Below, in pieces: positions 10,896 through 24,000 of a stretch of 64,000 nt of DNA. Position numbers and translations under genes: made by a program. A model generated the notes under the pieces. It had not been told where the DNA came from. It did no database searches and was given only the letters and a program-made list of their open reading frames with translations. The stretch covers positions 15,808,917 through 15,872,916 of the forward strand of contig NC_087261.1 of assembly GCF_037042905.1 (NCBI RefSeq). Direction: 5' to 3'. This DNA comes from Lytechinus pictus. Its lineage: Eukaryota; Echinodermata; Echinoidea; Temnopleuroida; Toxopneustidae. Every line of letters begins with the position of its first letter. The stretch's first letter is position 1.

Positions 10896-13800
10896 TCACT
10901 TTTTCTTCGATTTGATTGGTTGCATCACTTGACCGGGCGGTTTTTGCCTACCTTGACCTCTGACCTTTGTCCCCATGTCACCATGAGGTCCTGGAGTATT
11001 CTTTGGTGGTTTGACCGGTTCAACAAGTGTAACACGTTTCTTGACCCCATTCTTGGCTGGACCATCACTTTGACCTCCCAGGCTGCTCGTCAGTGGCTGG
11101 TCTTTGATGCTAGAGGCAGGACTGCGCTTACCCCTTCCTTCTTTCGTCTTAGATTTGGTCTTTCCTTTACCTATACAAACAAACACAGGAATTCAAATTG
11201 AATACACAGGAAACATGATTATATAGGAGAATAAAAACATAAGTTACTAACATTGTGACAGAAGCTAAGTGCTGTATTTTAGCACTATATGATACCTAGT
11301 TCCCTCTGACAATGGTGGCAAGCTCTTATTGCCTAGCAAAAACTGTTTCCTAATTCCTATAGAAAAAATTCTTACCAGGCAAAAGAATGATTCCACTCAT
11401 GCCAAATCTTTGAAAAAGCTTTTTCCCAGCTGTCCTCCAAATTTTCAAATTTTGAGAAACAAGGTTTACAACACAACAATGATAATGGTAACAAGTCAAG
11501 TTTCCACCCAAGTCTATGAAATAAAGCTGGGTGACTTTATTTTGCAAGTCATTGACCTTTGACCTTTACCAAGGTACAAAATCAGAAGTGACTTTCATTA
11601 TAAAGCCTGTTTATAAAGTGGAATATAGCCAGTCAAATATGTTTCTCAATTATATTTTAATGCATCAGTTAAATGTGCAGCACTGATTTAAATATTTGCA
11701 CCAATTTCAAAACAAGTCATTTCATTTGAAAAAATCATATTGAAATCAAAGTCACTTTCTTTTAACTAGAGGTTATAATGGCCTTTAATTTGGGCATTCT
11801 ATATTTAAGCCCTTTTGAAACAACCCAGAATGTAATTGTTGAGTCTAAACGTGGCATATGCATTGCAGTTCTATTGGATATTAGGTGCCGATCCATGCAT
11901 TTTATAATACATGCATGCAAGTTGTGCCCCCGGGGGGTCACTCTCCACATGGACTGCTACCCACCCGTGTCCGACAACCTAGGAAATGCACCCTAAACGG
12001 CGTAACCAATGAGAAAAGCCACCCTAAGTGGCGTGAACAGGGAAATCCCCTTATTTGATACCCTAAGTGGCGTTAACATCAAAATCGATTAATGTGATAC
12101 CTGTGGACCGTGTGGGTAACGCATGCTGCCTAGTATAGAGCCAGGTGTAAGAGACTAGCTAGAACTGTACGGGGGTAACTCTCATCATGGACCTAATACA
12201 AGTAGGTCCATGCTCTCATAAGTGCTGCGCTGGCCGCGCCAGCGTGTGGGAGGATTGTTTTGTAAATCGCCTTTCATGGTGTTTATAGCTTAAGTCTGCT
12301 CCCGGGTCTCCTCAAATTTGCACCCCTAAATGGCGTTATTTTCATAACCAAATTAGCAACCCTAAACGGCGTGAAGAGAGAAAGAAAAGGCTACCCTTAT
12401 TGGCGATTTACGAGCAAATGGTGCTGAAATGCAACCCTTTTTGCCAAAGACGTCGACCGAGTGCCTGAAACGGGACCCTTTTCAACGCTTTTTCTGGACG
12501 CGGGTGCGTAGTAGGCCATGTGGAGAGTGACCCCCCCGGGGTTGTGCCTTACTGTAATGTCAGAACTTCACATTAATCCTGAGAGATTAGCCGACCAAAG
12601 CGTACTCAGCACCATGCATTAATCACAATATTTCTCTCTCAAATCAATTTCAACTCCATTTAAACACTAAAATTTACTGGGATCTCACTCATAATTCAAC
12701 TGAGTAAACACTACTTCTTCCCTACACTTGGGATTAATCATATAAATATGTGTTTGTTTGTTTTTTATTTTTCAAAATATAGGCCTATAGGAAGAAGCTG
12801 ACCAACCCACAAGTCCTCTCATAATTATGAACCATGGTGTTGCATGCTGGGAAAAAAATTACATTGGGGGCCCGAAGTGCTCAAGAGAGCCCTGGAAAAC
12901 AAAGAAACCCCAAAAATCCCATTCACTGCAATGTTAAAGCTTATCCAATGTTGTAGATTTAGGCAGTAGGTTGTGAAAAATAGCCCCCCAAAATAGAAGA
13001 TTAGTTTTTTGCCTGGGTGCATGTATCATTGCATGGACCTATGAAGAGATGGACATTCATCACTTAGATAATGAATTCACTAACAGGTGACGGTAATTGT
13101 CATCTGAATAACATTCTCTTCATACTAGTCTTCTTTGGTCCTATGATCGTCACCGTGAGAACGGACTGAAGCAGTTCGTGATTGGACATTTATATTTCAC
13201 AAATTATATGCGCAGTTGATAACAAATTAATGAAATAATGGAAAATCAATGTGCAGTTTTTGTTTACCTTTGTTAATCTTAGTTCCATGTGTTTTATTTG
13301 GGGAAATGTCTGCATATTTTAATATAGAGGCAATATTGTGATTGATTGTTTACCATTCAAAATTAAATTTTCCCAAGTTTCTCCATAATATTCCAGATAT
13401 ACGTGGCACATAACATGTATAGATCGTGTATCTCTCAATGTTATTGAGGTCCTTATGTGTGAGCGGTAGTTAGCGGATCGAATAATATCATATTTTATAT
13501 CATAAAAATAGTCTGCTTCTCAAATTTCCTGCTCCATGTATGAAGCATGTTGACTGAAAGGCAGATGCTGAAACAGGGTATCAGCCAATAAAAAATCAAG
13601 ACCAGGAAACTGTTCCATCTTTGAGTGATCAGATACCCTTGGTAGTCATGGTAATTGCTACTGTTACAACACCTGTATGTTCTCATTAAGATGCGCATAA
13701 CCAGGTGACGGTGACTATCATTGGATCAAAGAAATGCTCGCGTTAATCGTCCATCTTTTCATAGGTCCATGATTATTGTAACCGGTTATTTGTATGTTTA

Positions 13801-15061
13801 ATTTTATATGTTTTTGGCCCCTGTCACAACCTATGGCTTTATAGGGTAGCACACCCATTTAGTTTTGATAATTGACATATTATACAAGTATTATCTTATA
13901 TTTCATTGTATTTCTTATGGTTGAATACATTGAAATTATGAAATGCATGAATTGGCAAGAGTGGCAGATTAAGAAGAATCTTTAAAATATCTTACTGTAT
14001 TTCTCTGATTCATTCTGTGAATTCTTAGCAGCTTTCTCCCAGCGAGCTGAATTCGGGTCCTCTGCAAGGCTTTCGATGGCTGCAATACAAAACGATATCA
14101 TCTCATTTCATTTTGATAAAACATATAATGCACAGGTGTGAGGGTGTTAAGGGTGATACTTTGCACTCGAGGTATTTACAATAATGCCATGAAACACACT
14201 ATAGCATTAATGACAAAGGTATAATTTGAGGCCTTGCTTATCAAGCTTGACTGAAGTCACACTTAAAGGATCCAGTCACAATGTACTATCAGACCATTAT
14301 ATTTTCTAATGATTTAAAAAAAGAATACAATAAAATGACCAAAAAGTGTCTGTTTACATTTGCTAAAGGATTCTAGAAGAAATTGAATAATGCTGAGAAA
14401 TTAGCGAAAGCATGGGATTCGAGCCAAATGTCGGTGTATTTTTCTAAGCAATAATAATACACTGTCCCACGCATGCTTATCTGTGTTGACAATCTACCGT
14501 GTGATCATTTTTCAGCTTAGATTTCAGGATTTCACAAAGTTCAGCATATGTACATATAACTGTAATGGATCAAGATCCATGATAAAAATACTGTCAATTA
14601 GTCTTGGTTTTACAGACTTTCTTATGAAATCAGTGTTTACTGCAACTACTTTCATTTATCTTTCAGAATGTAATTTCAAAGTCCTTTGGAAAAGAATAAA
14701 GTCATAGGTTATATCATAATGTGATTAATGCGTTATAAGAGAACTGTTCACTGACATTATATGTTATCGGATTGGTTTTTTTTTAAGGTTAAGAATTCAA
14801 ATTGCACTCAATTGAAAAAAACATACTTGACATAAGACTAGAAGCTCTATCATCACCATTGAGAAGCTGTTTCTCTCTCTCCAAACCTTCAACATAATCA
14901 GAGTATTTCCATTGTACTTTCTCTTCTTCTTCCTCTTCTTCATCTTCTAGGAAACCAGGAATGATGCTAGATAGACGGGTTGACATACGTCTCATACTAA
15001 GACTACTACCCATACCGGAGCTGTGGTCGTCTTCCTTAGGGGCATTCTGTTTGGCAAATTC
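10896..15061 (-). CDS. RGS22: RGS22 exons 21-23: C-terminal tail
   Basis: Exon 21 has an acidic run of Glu, then WKYSDYVEGLEREKQLL, matching the vertebrate YSKYIEALEQE segment. Exon 22 is short. Exon 23 is Lys/Arg/Pro-rich, begins SKGKTKSKTKEGRGKR and ends IKSKKK at a TGA stop at 10896-10898. The basic tail has no vertebrate counterpart that I recall, so exon 23 is supported by phase and the open frame more than by homology. Confidence 0.8.
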
Positions 15062-18000
15062 CTAAAGGGGATGAGGAGGTCAGGAGTGTTGCAGTCATTA
15101 TTATTTACTCATTAACATCATCATCATCAGCGTCAGAATCACCATCAACATCACCATCATCATAATCATCGTAATCATCCCCAACATCACCATCATCATC
15201 GTAATCATCATAATCATCGTAATCATCCCCATCATCATCTTCATCTTCATCATCATCATTACAACCACCATCATCATCTTCATCTTCATCATCATCATCA
15301 TTACGACCACCATCACCACCACCACCACCATCAACACCTTCATCATCATCATCATCATAATCATAATCATCATCTATCACAAAAAACTGTACAATCCCTG
15401 TAACTCACTCTTTCGTCTTCAATACCGGCTCTCTCCATCTCTTTCTTCTTCTGCTTGCTTCCCTTTCAATCAAGCTCTTCAAGCATCTTCATCACCACCA
15501 TCATCATCTCCATCATCACCCTTATCATCATTTTCATCACCATAATCATCTTCACTATCATCATCCCCTTCATCTATCACAGAAAATTGTAATATCCCGT
15601 AACTCACTCTTTCATCTTCAATGCGGGCTCTCTCCATCTCTTTCTTCCTCTGTTTGCTTCTCTTTCTATCGAGCTCTTCAAGCATCTTCTCTTCAGAAAG
15701 GCTCGTTCTGTACTTCTGAAAATCCTTCCAATGACTGGACAGTACCCTAAATACCGTCAACTACAAGAAAGCATAAAAAAACAGAAAGTGGCGAAAATTT
15801 TACTGTAAATTGGAAAAATAAAAGTAAAGCAATGTGGAATGCATGAGTCAGTTAAGGGAATATACCAGAGGGTAAATTGCTGATTAGTCTATAACCACTT
15901 ATAGCTATAGGTAACAATAATAATGATTGACTTTAATTTTTGGGAAGCTAACGCACATATTTCCCTTAGTAGTCCCATATCACCCTTGTCAAGACTCAAG
16001 GCAATCTGCGACTACTTTGGGACATATATATGCTATCTCCTCAAAGCCAGTCACTATTATATAATCACGTATATGACGGTCGGTCTGCCCAGCGCTTTTT
16101 CTTCAAACTATGGGGATAAAAGTGAGCAGGTTTTACTAGGATTGGTCAGATAAGTGAGAAAAAACTAGTTTTTTTTTGCAAATATAAAAAATCATCTTGT
16201 ATATATGATGATAATAACAAATCATATGTAAAAATCTTCAAGGTGCTTAGACCAATACCTGTGCATCTCTGAAGACGTAAGGTCCCATCTCCCTCATGCG
16301 TTTATCCAAAATCTTCTCGGCCTGCTCGGGAGTGATGTCAATCTGTAGATTCGATCCCATCTCCGAGTTGATGAAACATCGTAAGATGGCTTGAATCTTC
16401 TGGTGTATCAGTGACTCCTCACTATGCACGTGGTACATTTCCTGTTCATAATAAACATGGAAGACTGTCAAGCTTTCAGATACCATAGTTACTCCAAGTC
16501 TTCACCAGTAAAAAATATATAAAATATGTTCATATTTGCTTCATAATTAGACAAATTAATATGTTTATTATACAGTGCGTCCCAGAAAAAAGGAAACCGG
16601 GATTCCCACATCCCTTTACTTCAAAGGCGAATTAATTATGATATTTCGCTTATATCATTATACGATGCAATTATTTCTCTTACATTTTGATACCTAATAT
16701 GTGATGAAAACTTCACGCATTAATGAGCTAGACGAGTTTGAAATTTTAATGTTAAATCAGGTTGCACAGAAAAATTGAACGAGATTGGTTCGTGATACGA
16801 CAACCGTGCTTATTCAACGACAGGCTCATTAGCGTTTCTTTTCTATTCTTTGTTAAGTTTCTCTCACTGATCCATGAAATGAGAGTGGATTCAGATTAAC
16901 ATGTGATTCTCCGCAAAAATTGTTTCTGATAGGCCTCGATATTTATTGTTTGCAATCTGCCATGTTTTCATGATTTGCTAAGCTGTTGGGTCTCAAATTA
17001 AAGATGAGATTCCACTAATACCATAAATATCACAGTCATAGTAAAAAGAAATGTGTAATAATTGTCAAATGTAGCTCTGAAAACGGGTATCCTTTTTTGT
17101 GGGACGCACTGTAAACATTGAAGATCAACAAGATTTTATATAGTTTCTCTCAAGTCTTGATAGATGAAAATTACATTAAATGCATTGTAAGCTTTCATAT
17201 CAGTTAACAATTACATTATAGTTTTTACATAAAATTTAGTAAGATTGAAATTGTCTTCATTATTAATCTTAATAAAAAGAGAGCAAATATGTCAGTGAGA
17301 AATCACTGAATATTTGTATCATGAAGCACTTTCCTTAAACAAGGGATGTGTGAATGATCACAAATGAAAACAGCTGAAATTGCAAAAGCTCCTAATAGGG
17401 TATTTTGGCTATTGACAGAGAACCTTACCTGGCAACTTATTGGTGGTTTTGGGGTGGTAGGTCACCTATATACTTTGTACAGACGTTCACAAAAAGCTGG
17501 AAAAAAAAACTGAAAAAAATAATTGAAATCAGCTGAAAAAAAACTGGACCACCACACTCCTGATTAGAACTGAAATATACTGACCTTGAATTTCTGCACT
17601 TCTAACCAGAACAGAACATCATTTTCAAGGTGCTCTCCTTTGAGACTGACATACTTCCTGAATTGCTGACATGTGATCGGGTTGATCAAGGCTTGACGCA
17701 ACGCAATGATCTCGTGGGATGACGACACAAAGCGACTCTCAAGAAGCTGAAGAAAATAAATAAAACTACATGTATACTCAAGGGCCTGTATTCTGATATC
17801 AGTTTTAATTCAAACTCTTGTCTAGTTGTAGTTTAGCTTTCAAAAGCCAGATGTTACACAAATCTTGAACGTTGCAGCCTAAACTTATAAGCTCATTTAA
17901 CATTCACATCATTCGTAATTTTCTGTTTATAATAACTAAAATAGTTTGCCTCATCGTTATCATGAAGAATGACATAGGGGTTGAGGTAAGACAAAATGTA

Positions 18001-21000
18001 AATACAGTTCTTCAGCTTCTCAAAATTTTAGCAGAGTTAGAACATGGTTTATAAAGTTAAACTAGACTTCAGAGAAATAAGAGTTACTGGCACAGGAGCA
18101 AACATATTGCATTACTGTTAAAAATTTACCTTGTAGATAGCCATGTATCTCTTGCGTTTATTAGCCATGACGTCATCGACTACGTCTTCCATTCTAATGT
18201 GAGGGCGCTGTCTCTCTTGGAACGTGTCGGTCATTATAAAGAGAGGGAGCCATTTACGAGCTAGACGTTCTCTGACGTACTTCTGTGCCTCCAGCATGAT
18301 TTGATTGGGAGGTCTGTCTTGAAGGAGCTTGCCCCATCCTCCACCAGCCATCATGGTCTAAAAAGAACAAAAGAAAAATATCATAGTAATTCAATTAAAT
18401 ATAATAGTAATGTAAATTAGATATCATACTATTGCAATAAGATTCAACATGATAATGCCGCATTCTTGTTACATGAATGTTTGAACTAAAGAAATATTTC
18501 TTGTTGAGATAATAGTTAAATTCAAGAATCCCCATCCACCCCCAGGGGAATATTACATACCTGATACTGCTACATCTTTGTTCAGGACTGTTTAGACCAA
18601 ATATAAATATTTCGTGTAAAGGTATTATTTGATTCTAGTTTGTCAGCACTCAATGCATGCACTTTCTCCGTTCCCTGTGGAGCATTACATACCTGATACT
18701 GCTACGTCTTTGTTCAGGACTGTTTAGACCAAAGATAATATTTCTTGTAAAGGTATTATTTGATTCTAGTTTGACAACACTCAATGCATGTACTTTCTCT
18801 ACTCCCTGGGGAGCATTACATACCTGATGCTGCTGCATCCATGTTCAGGACTGTTTAGACCAAATATAATATTTCTTGTAAAGGTATTACTTGATTTTAG
18901 TTTGTCAGCACTCAATGCATGCACTTTGTCCGCTCCCTGGGGAGTATTACATACCTGATGCTGCTGCATCCTTGTTGCTGGGCTGTTTGGACCAAAGAAA
19001 TATTTCTTGTTGAGGTACTTGGTCTTGATATCGATCGCCTTTGCATCTCGTTTCTTAGTGTCAAGGTGGGGAGTACGACGGAATGATTCAATATCCAGCC
19101 AACACATCAGATCCATTAATGCATAATTATCCTCTGAATAAGAAAGTAAAAGTAAATCAAGTTAAGAAAATAAAAATAATTAAAAATAATTTTAGGCATT
19201 TAAATAGCAACATCTATATAGAAATACTCTATTCTGAGTCGCAAAAGAAAAATATAAAGAGTAAGAGAGTTAGGATGAGTGTCATAGAGCCAAGAACTAA
19301 TAAGATTTGTGAATTTCAGTTAGATTTGAAAGTCTCTAACGATGTTTTATTTCTTAGAATTAATGGCAAATTATTCCAAAGAGAAGGTGCTATGGCAGAG
19401 AAAGCCTGTTCATCATAAGCTACTCATATATTAGGGGTCTTTAAACAATGCTGAAACAATGAAATAACACATATTCCTTGATTTATACCATATTGCATTT
19501 AATCCATACGTTATTGATATCGTTTAAATCATTTTTTTTTTCTTTAATACCAGTAACTACTTTGCACAAATTTCCAATATTCTTTTTACTTGCCCTTTAT
19601 TATCAGATAACAAATCATTTGAATGAGAACTGTGTTTGCAAACTAATAATACTAATATTTGGCATTGAGAGTGCGCCTTCTATCTAGTTTCCTATTCAGA
19701 GGCGCAGAGGGAATTATTACACAGAAGGGGGGTGTTATTTGAAATATGATGAGAATAGATATGTCTTAAGGTTGGCTTTAAATGACTCTATAGACTTGGC
19801 ATTGCGTATTGTTGATGAGAGTGCATTCCACAAAGTTGGGGCACTATGAGCAAAAGCTTTTTCACCAAATGAGCATTTGATTCTATGAGTTGTCAACAAC
19901 CCAGTCCCTGAAGATCTTAAATTTCTAGAGGGTACATATTCTGAGATAAGATCGTTAAAATAATGAGAAGCACAACCATTAACAATTTTCCATGTAAACT
20001 ACCACCCCACCCTCTATCACTTACCAAGGAATTTTCTGAAGTGCTCAACTTCCATGCGATTCCTGATGAGTTTATCAAAGTCGTAATCTCTGAATTCCAC
20101 AGGAACTTTCTCTGCAAGGTTTTCATAGTAGACCTCTCTCTTTGTTTCCTCATCTTCACCTTCCATCGTAAAGTCTGGCGTTGCGATGCGCTGTCATTTG
20201 AAGATAAACATAAGTGGAGGAAAAGATAGGGTAGGAAAGTTTGATTAGTGGCTATTTTTTTCTTCATCTTTGGACATTTGCTTTGTTTTAGAGAATATTT
20301 CTTTTATTTTAAAGGCTTTCTATCTCATTACTAAAACAAATGTGTTTTAACAGATTCCCTACCATAGCTATTACACAGGTAACACAAGACTTTGTGCGTG
20401 GCTGATTGTCAACAAAATGGAGTGTTGAGTAAGTCTGACAGCTAGCCTGAAAAAAATGTCTTTCGAATTTCAAGCATTAGTTTAAATAAAGAGTTCTTTA
20501 TTAATTCTTGTCCATTTTCTGGAATTGAGGTATCAAATTAAAGATCAAATATTGAACTTTTTATTGAACATGTGATTTTCTTTTTGAAATTCAAACATCC
20601 CCTCCCCTCAACAAAGGACATTTTAGCATTCTTTCTTGAAATAGTTTTTTTCTCACTCATGCATGAATAGGGATTGGTTCGAGTTATATCAAATGAAAGA
20701 GGAAATTCTAAGCTTTACAAAGATAGGGAATTTCCCTATTGTTTTTGTGAGAAAGTTATGATAAATCATTGATAATTCTTTTTTTGGGGGGGATGCACAG
20801 TATATCCTGCACCATTCTAAAATAGAAATGACAGCAAAAATAGAAAAATAAAAGATAAGCCACTTAATTCAAGTAAATGATGATTATTAGAAAGTATGTG
20901 TGCTCACCTCTCGCATGAGTCTTCTCTGTAATTTCTGTAGATGTCTGGATTTTATGTTGTCCAACTGCCTTTCTTCTTCAAGAACCTCAATCTATAACAT

Positions 21001-24000
21001 ACAGAAAACAGACAAAAAGAGGTAACTCAATGCTTCATCAGATTGTTGCTTTAATGCCTCGAATGCACTGAGCATTGCTGATAAAGTGGTAACTCAAGCG
21101 AAAGCCTGAGTAGTAATAGTTGAGCTATATATCATCTGGTAAACAGCGCTATATGAAGTCCACCTATTATCATTATTATTTTGTAAATACAATTCATGGC
21201 TTTCAACCCAGTAAATAAGATCGTGTTTACTGGATTGAAAAAGCCATAAATTGTATTTACAATATAATGAAAGTTCCCCAGCAAGCCTTTAACGTTCTAT
21301 TATTATTATCGTTATTATTTCCATTTGGTCAACAAACAGTCAGTCTACGTCTTGTATAGTCTTGTACCCTATAAATCCGGGGTAATAATAGTTGTGCTTT
21401 GTATTGTCTAGTTAAAAATCCCTATATAAAGTCCACCTATTATTATTATTTTGTAAATACAATTTATGGCTTTCACTATAATGAAACTTTCCCAGCAAGC
21501 CTTTGAAATTCCATTATTATTATTATTGTTATTATTTTCACTTGGTCTACACGCAGTTGGTCTACTTTTCAAATGGTCTGGGGCGGTATTCTGAGGTCAT
21601 TTTATCTTTAAAATATTTTATTTTATCTCTTAAAATGAAATTGGTATTCTGAGATAACATTTTATCTCTCAGATAAAATTTACAATTTTATCTTGCGTAT
21701 AAATTTTATCTTGCGTAACTATAGATGATACGCAACAGAACAGTGCCTGCGTAGACATACCCATCGCGTATCTGGGTATTGCAACGCGGATGATGTGCTT
21801 GCGCCCAAGTTACTTTGAAGAAAAAAATGAAATAAACTTAAAAGAGGGAAGGGGCTATTTTATCTCCACGAGGTGATTTCACCAATATTTCTAGGTGAAT
21901 TAGCCCCAAATGTTGACATGAAAATGAAGAAAAATTATATATTTATTGAGAATAACCTCTTAACGTTATTCCTGTACAATCAGAAAGTATTTCATAAGAC
22001 TTGTCTTGACTAATATTGTCTTTGAAATGATGCTTGAAAAGATGCGATATAGACTTCGAAAAAAGAGATTGTCCTTTTTGTTAAAAAGAAATCTCTGTAA
22101 AGACGCGCAAGCGTATAGTGCAAGCGTATTTGAAGTCAATAAATTGACGCAATCTTATCCCTTTGCCACACCTCCTGGCGAAATGGATTTCAATTGGTTG
22201 AGTGACACGAGAGAGCTATAAAAGCTCGTTTGTAATTGGATATTGATTAAAAAGTAGGTGTGTCTTACAGAGATAAAATGAAGATAAAATTGTTCTCAGA
22301 ATACCAATTCGGAGAGATTTTAAGGGTATTTTATCTCCCTGATTTTAACGGAGATAAAATATTTTATTTTATCTGAGATAAAATGGATCTCAGAATACCA
22401 CCCCTGGTACCACACGGGCTAAACCCATTTGGTCTACTTCCAATTTGGTCTAATTTGCATCTGGTCAAAATTAAAATTGGTCTTATACCTAATTAGTGGA
22501 AAGGCCATTTAGTTTAATGCCCAGATGGTCTTATTCACACTTTGACAATAGAAAATTTGATTGAAAAAACAAATTCATTTAATCAAATATGCCCAATTTC
22601 TGAACTCATGTTAACTTAGACTGGTCTAAAATTGTGGTTTAACTATGGATAGCCAATTGTGACAGGTATTTCCAATAGGACAAGCTCAATTTGTCAGCTC
22701 ACTTGACACTCAAATCATCCATAACTATGGTGAAAAATATGGAAAGGGTGTCAAATTTTCTTTTCATGCTGTATGTTTCTTATGTTCAATGTGCTCTTTC
22801 TTCATGCTATAATGGCAAAGAAAACTAATTCGGTTATTAATATTATTCCCAGACAGTTGTGAATGATCTGCGTAATGCATGCGCTGCTATATCAAACCAG
22901 GTGCGTGTTTCATAAAGCTGTTCGTAAGTAGAGTTTAAGAGCGACTTTAAGAACGACTGGTGATCCTTTCTTACAGGCTAAATAATCACCAATGAACATT
23001 TAATGGTGAATATCATTTACCACAAGAAAGGATCACCAGTTGTTCTTAAAGTCACTCTTAACTCAAGATCAGCTTTATGAAATGGCCACCTGTGTTGTTC
23101 GAGATTTGTGTCACAATTGGCTTTCCATAGTTAAACCACAACTTTAAACCAGAATTTGAATCAAACCCCTGGGGCCCATTTCATAAAGCCGTTCGTAAGT
23201 TACGAATGACTTAACGCATGACTGGTGACCATTTCTTGTGCTAGATGATATCCCTATGTAACTGATTTAGTGCCTAAGAACAGGTTCCAGTCGTGCGTAA
23301 AGTTGTGCGTAACTTTACGAACAGCTTTATGAAACACCACCCAGAGTTCAAAATACGGGCCAGTTAGGCCATTATCTTTTATACCCATCCTTTCATTTTA
23401 CTGACCTTATTTGAAAGTGATCTGTCTTTATCTTTCATAGCAAGCCAAGGGACGAGAAGCATTGATAAGAGATGTTCTTCCAGTCCATCAAAGAGTTCTT
23501 CGTACGGAGGGTTGATCTGACGGAATACTTGATACCTGATCATTGCCGGGCAGTTCACCTCGAAGAAGCATTGCTCCACCACATACTTAGACTGGATCTC
23601 CTTTATCATCGAGAAAATAAATAATAGACCAGGGTTTGAGCAATATACATGAAAATTTCAAACGAAAGCTGAGCTTTAACGTTGAAACACATTGCATCAT
23701 TCGCGGAAGTGGTTTACGGTACACTGTGTGTAAAGTCCTAGAAGGACTGAAAGGAAAGTGGATAGAGGTAGAAGTGAAATGGAAAGGTGAGAAAGTGGAG
23801 GTTGAGAAGTAGAATATTCTTTCCTGAATGAGTGTTAGGGGGTGTTGCAAGAATATATTTGCGATCAATGGAAAATATTCTGTTGCAATTTTACAACTGA
23901 TAGATCAATGTTAGCTGTAGTAAATCAGATTAAACTTCTTGTTTCAAGGAGCAGATGAGCAATCAATCACTAATATGCAATTAACTACAAGACATATGAT

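Noticed and set aside
10740..11201. 153-codon plus-strand frame
   Set aside because: It overlaps RGS22 exon 23 on the opposite strand and begins in a C-run of a foldback MITE.
15101..15380. Poly-Met / poly-Asp open frames
   Set aside because: Translations of a CAT trinucleotide microsatellite.
19083..19418. 111-codon Lys/Asn-rich plus-strand frame
   Set aside because: Low-complexity AT-rich frame overlapping RGS22 exon 16 in antisense; no domain seen.
22006..22221. 71-codon frame inside the 21580-22405 element as a transposase
   Set aside because: Too short and without any recognisable transposase motif; left unassigned.
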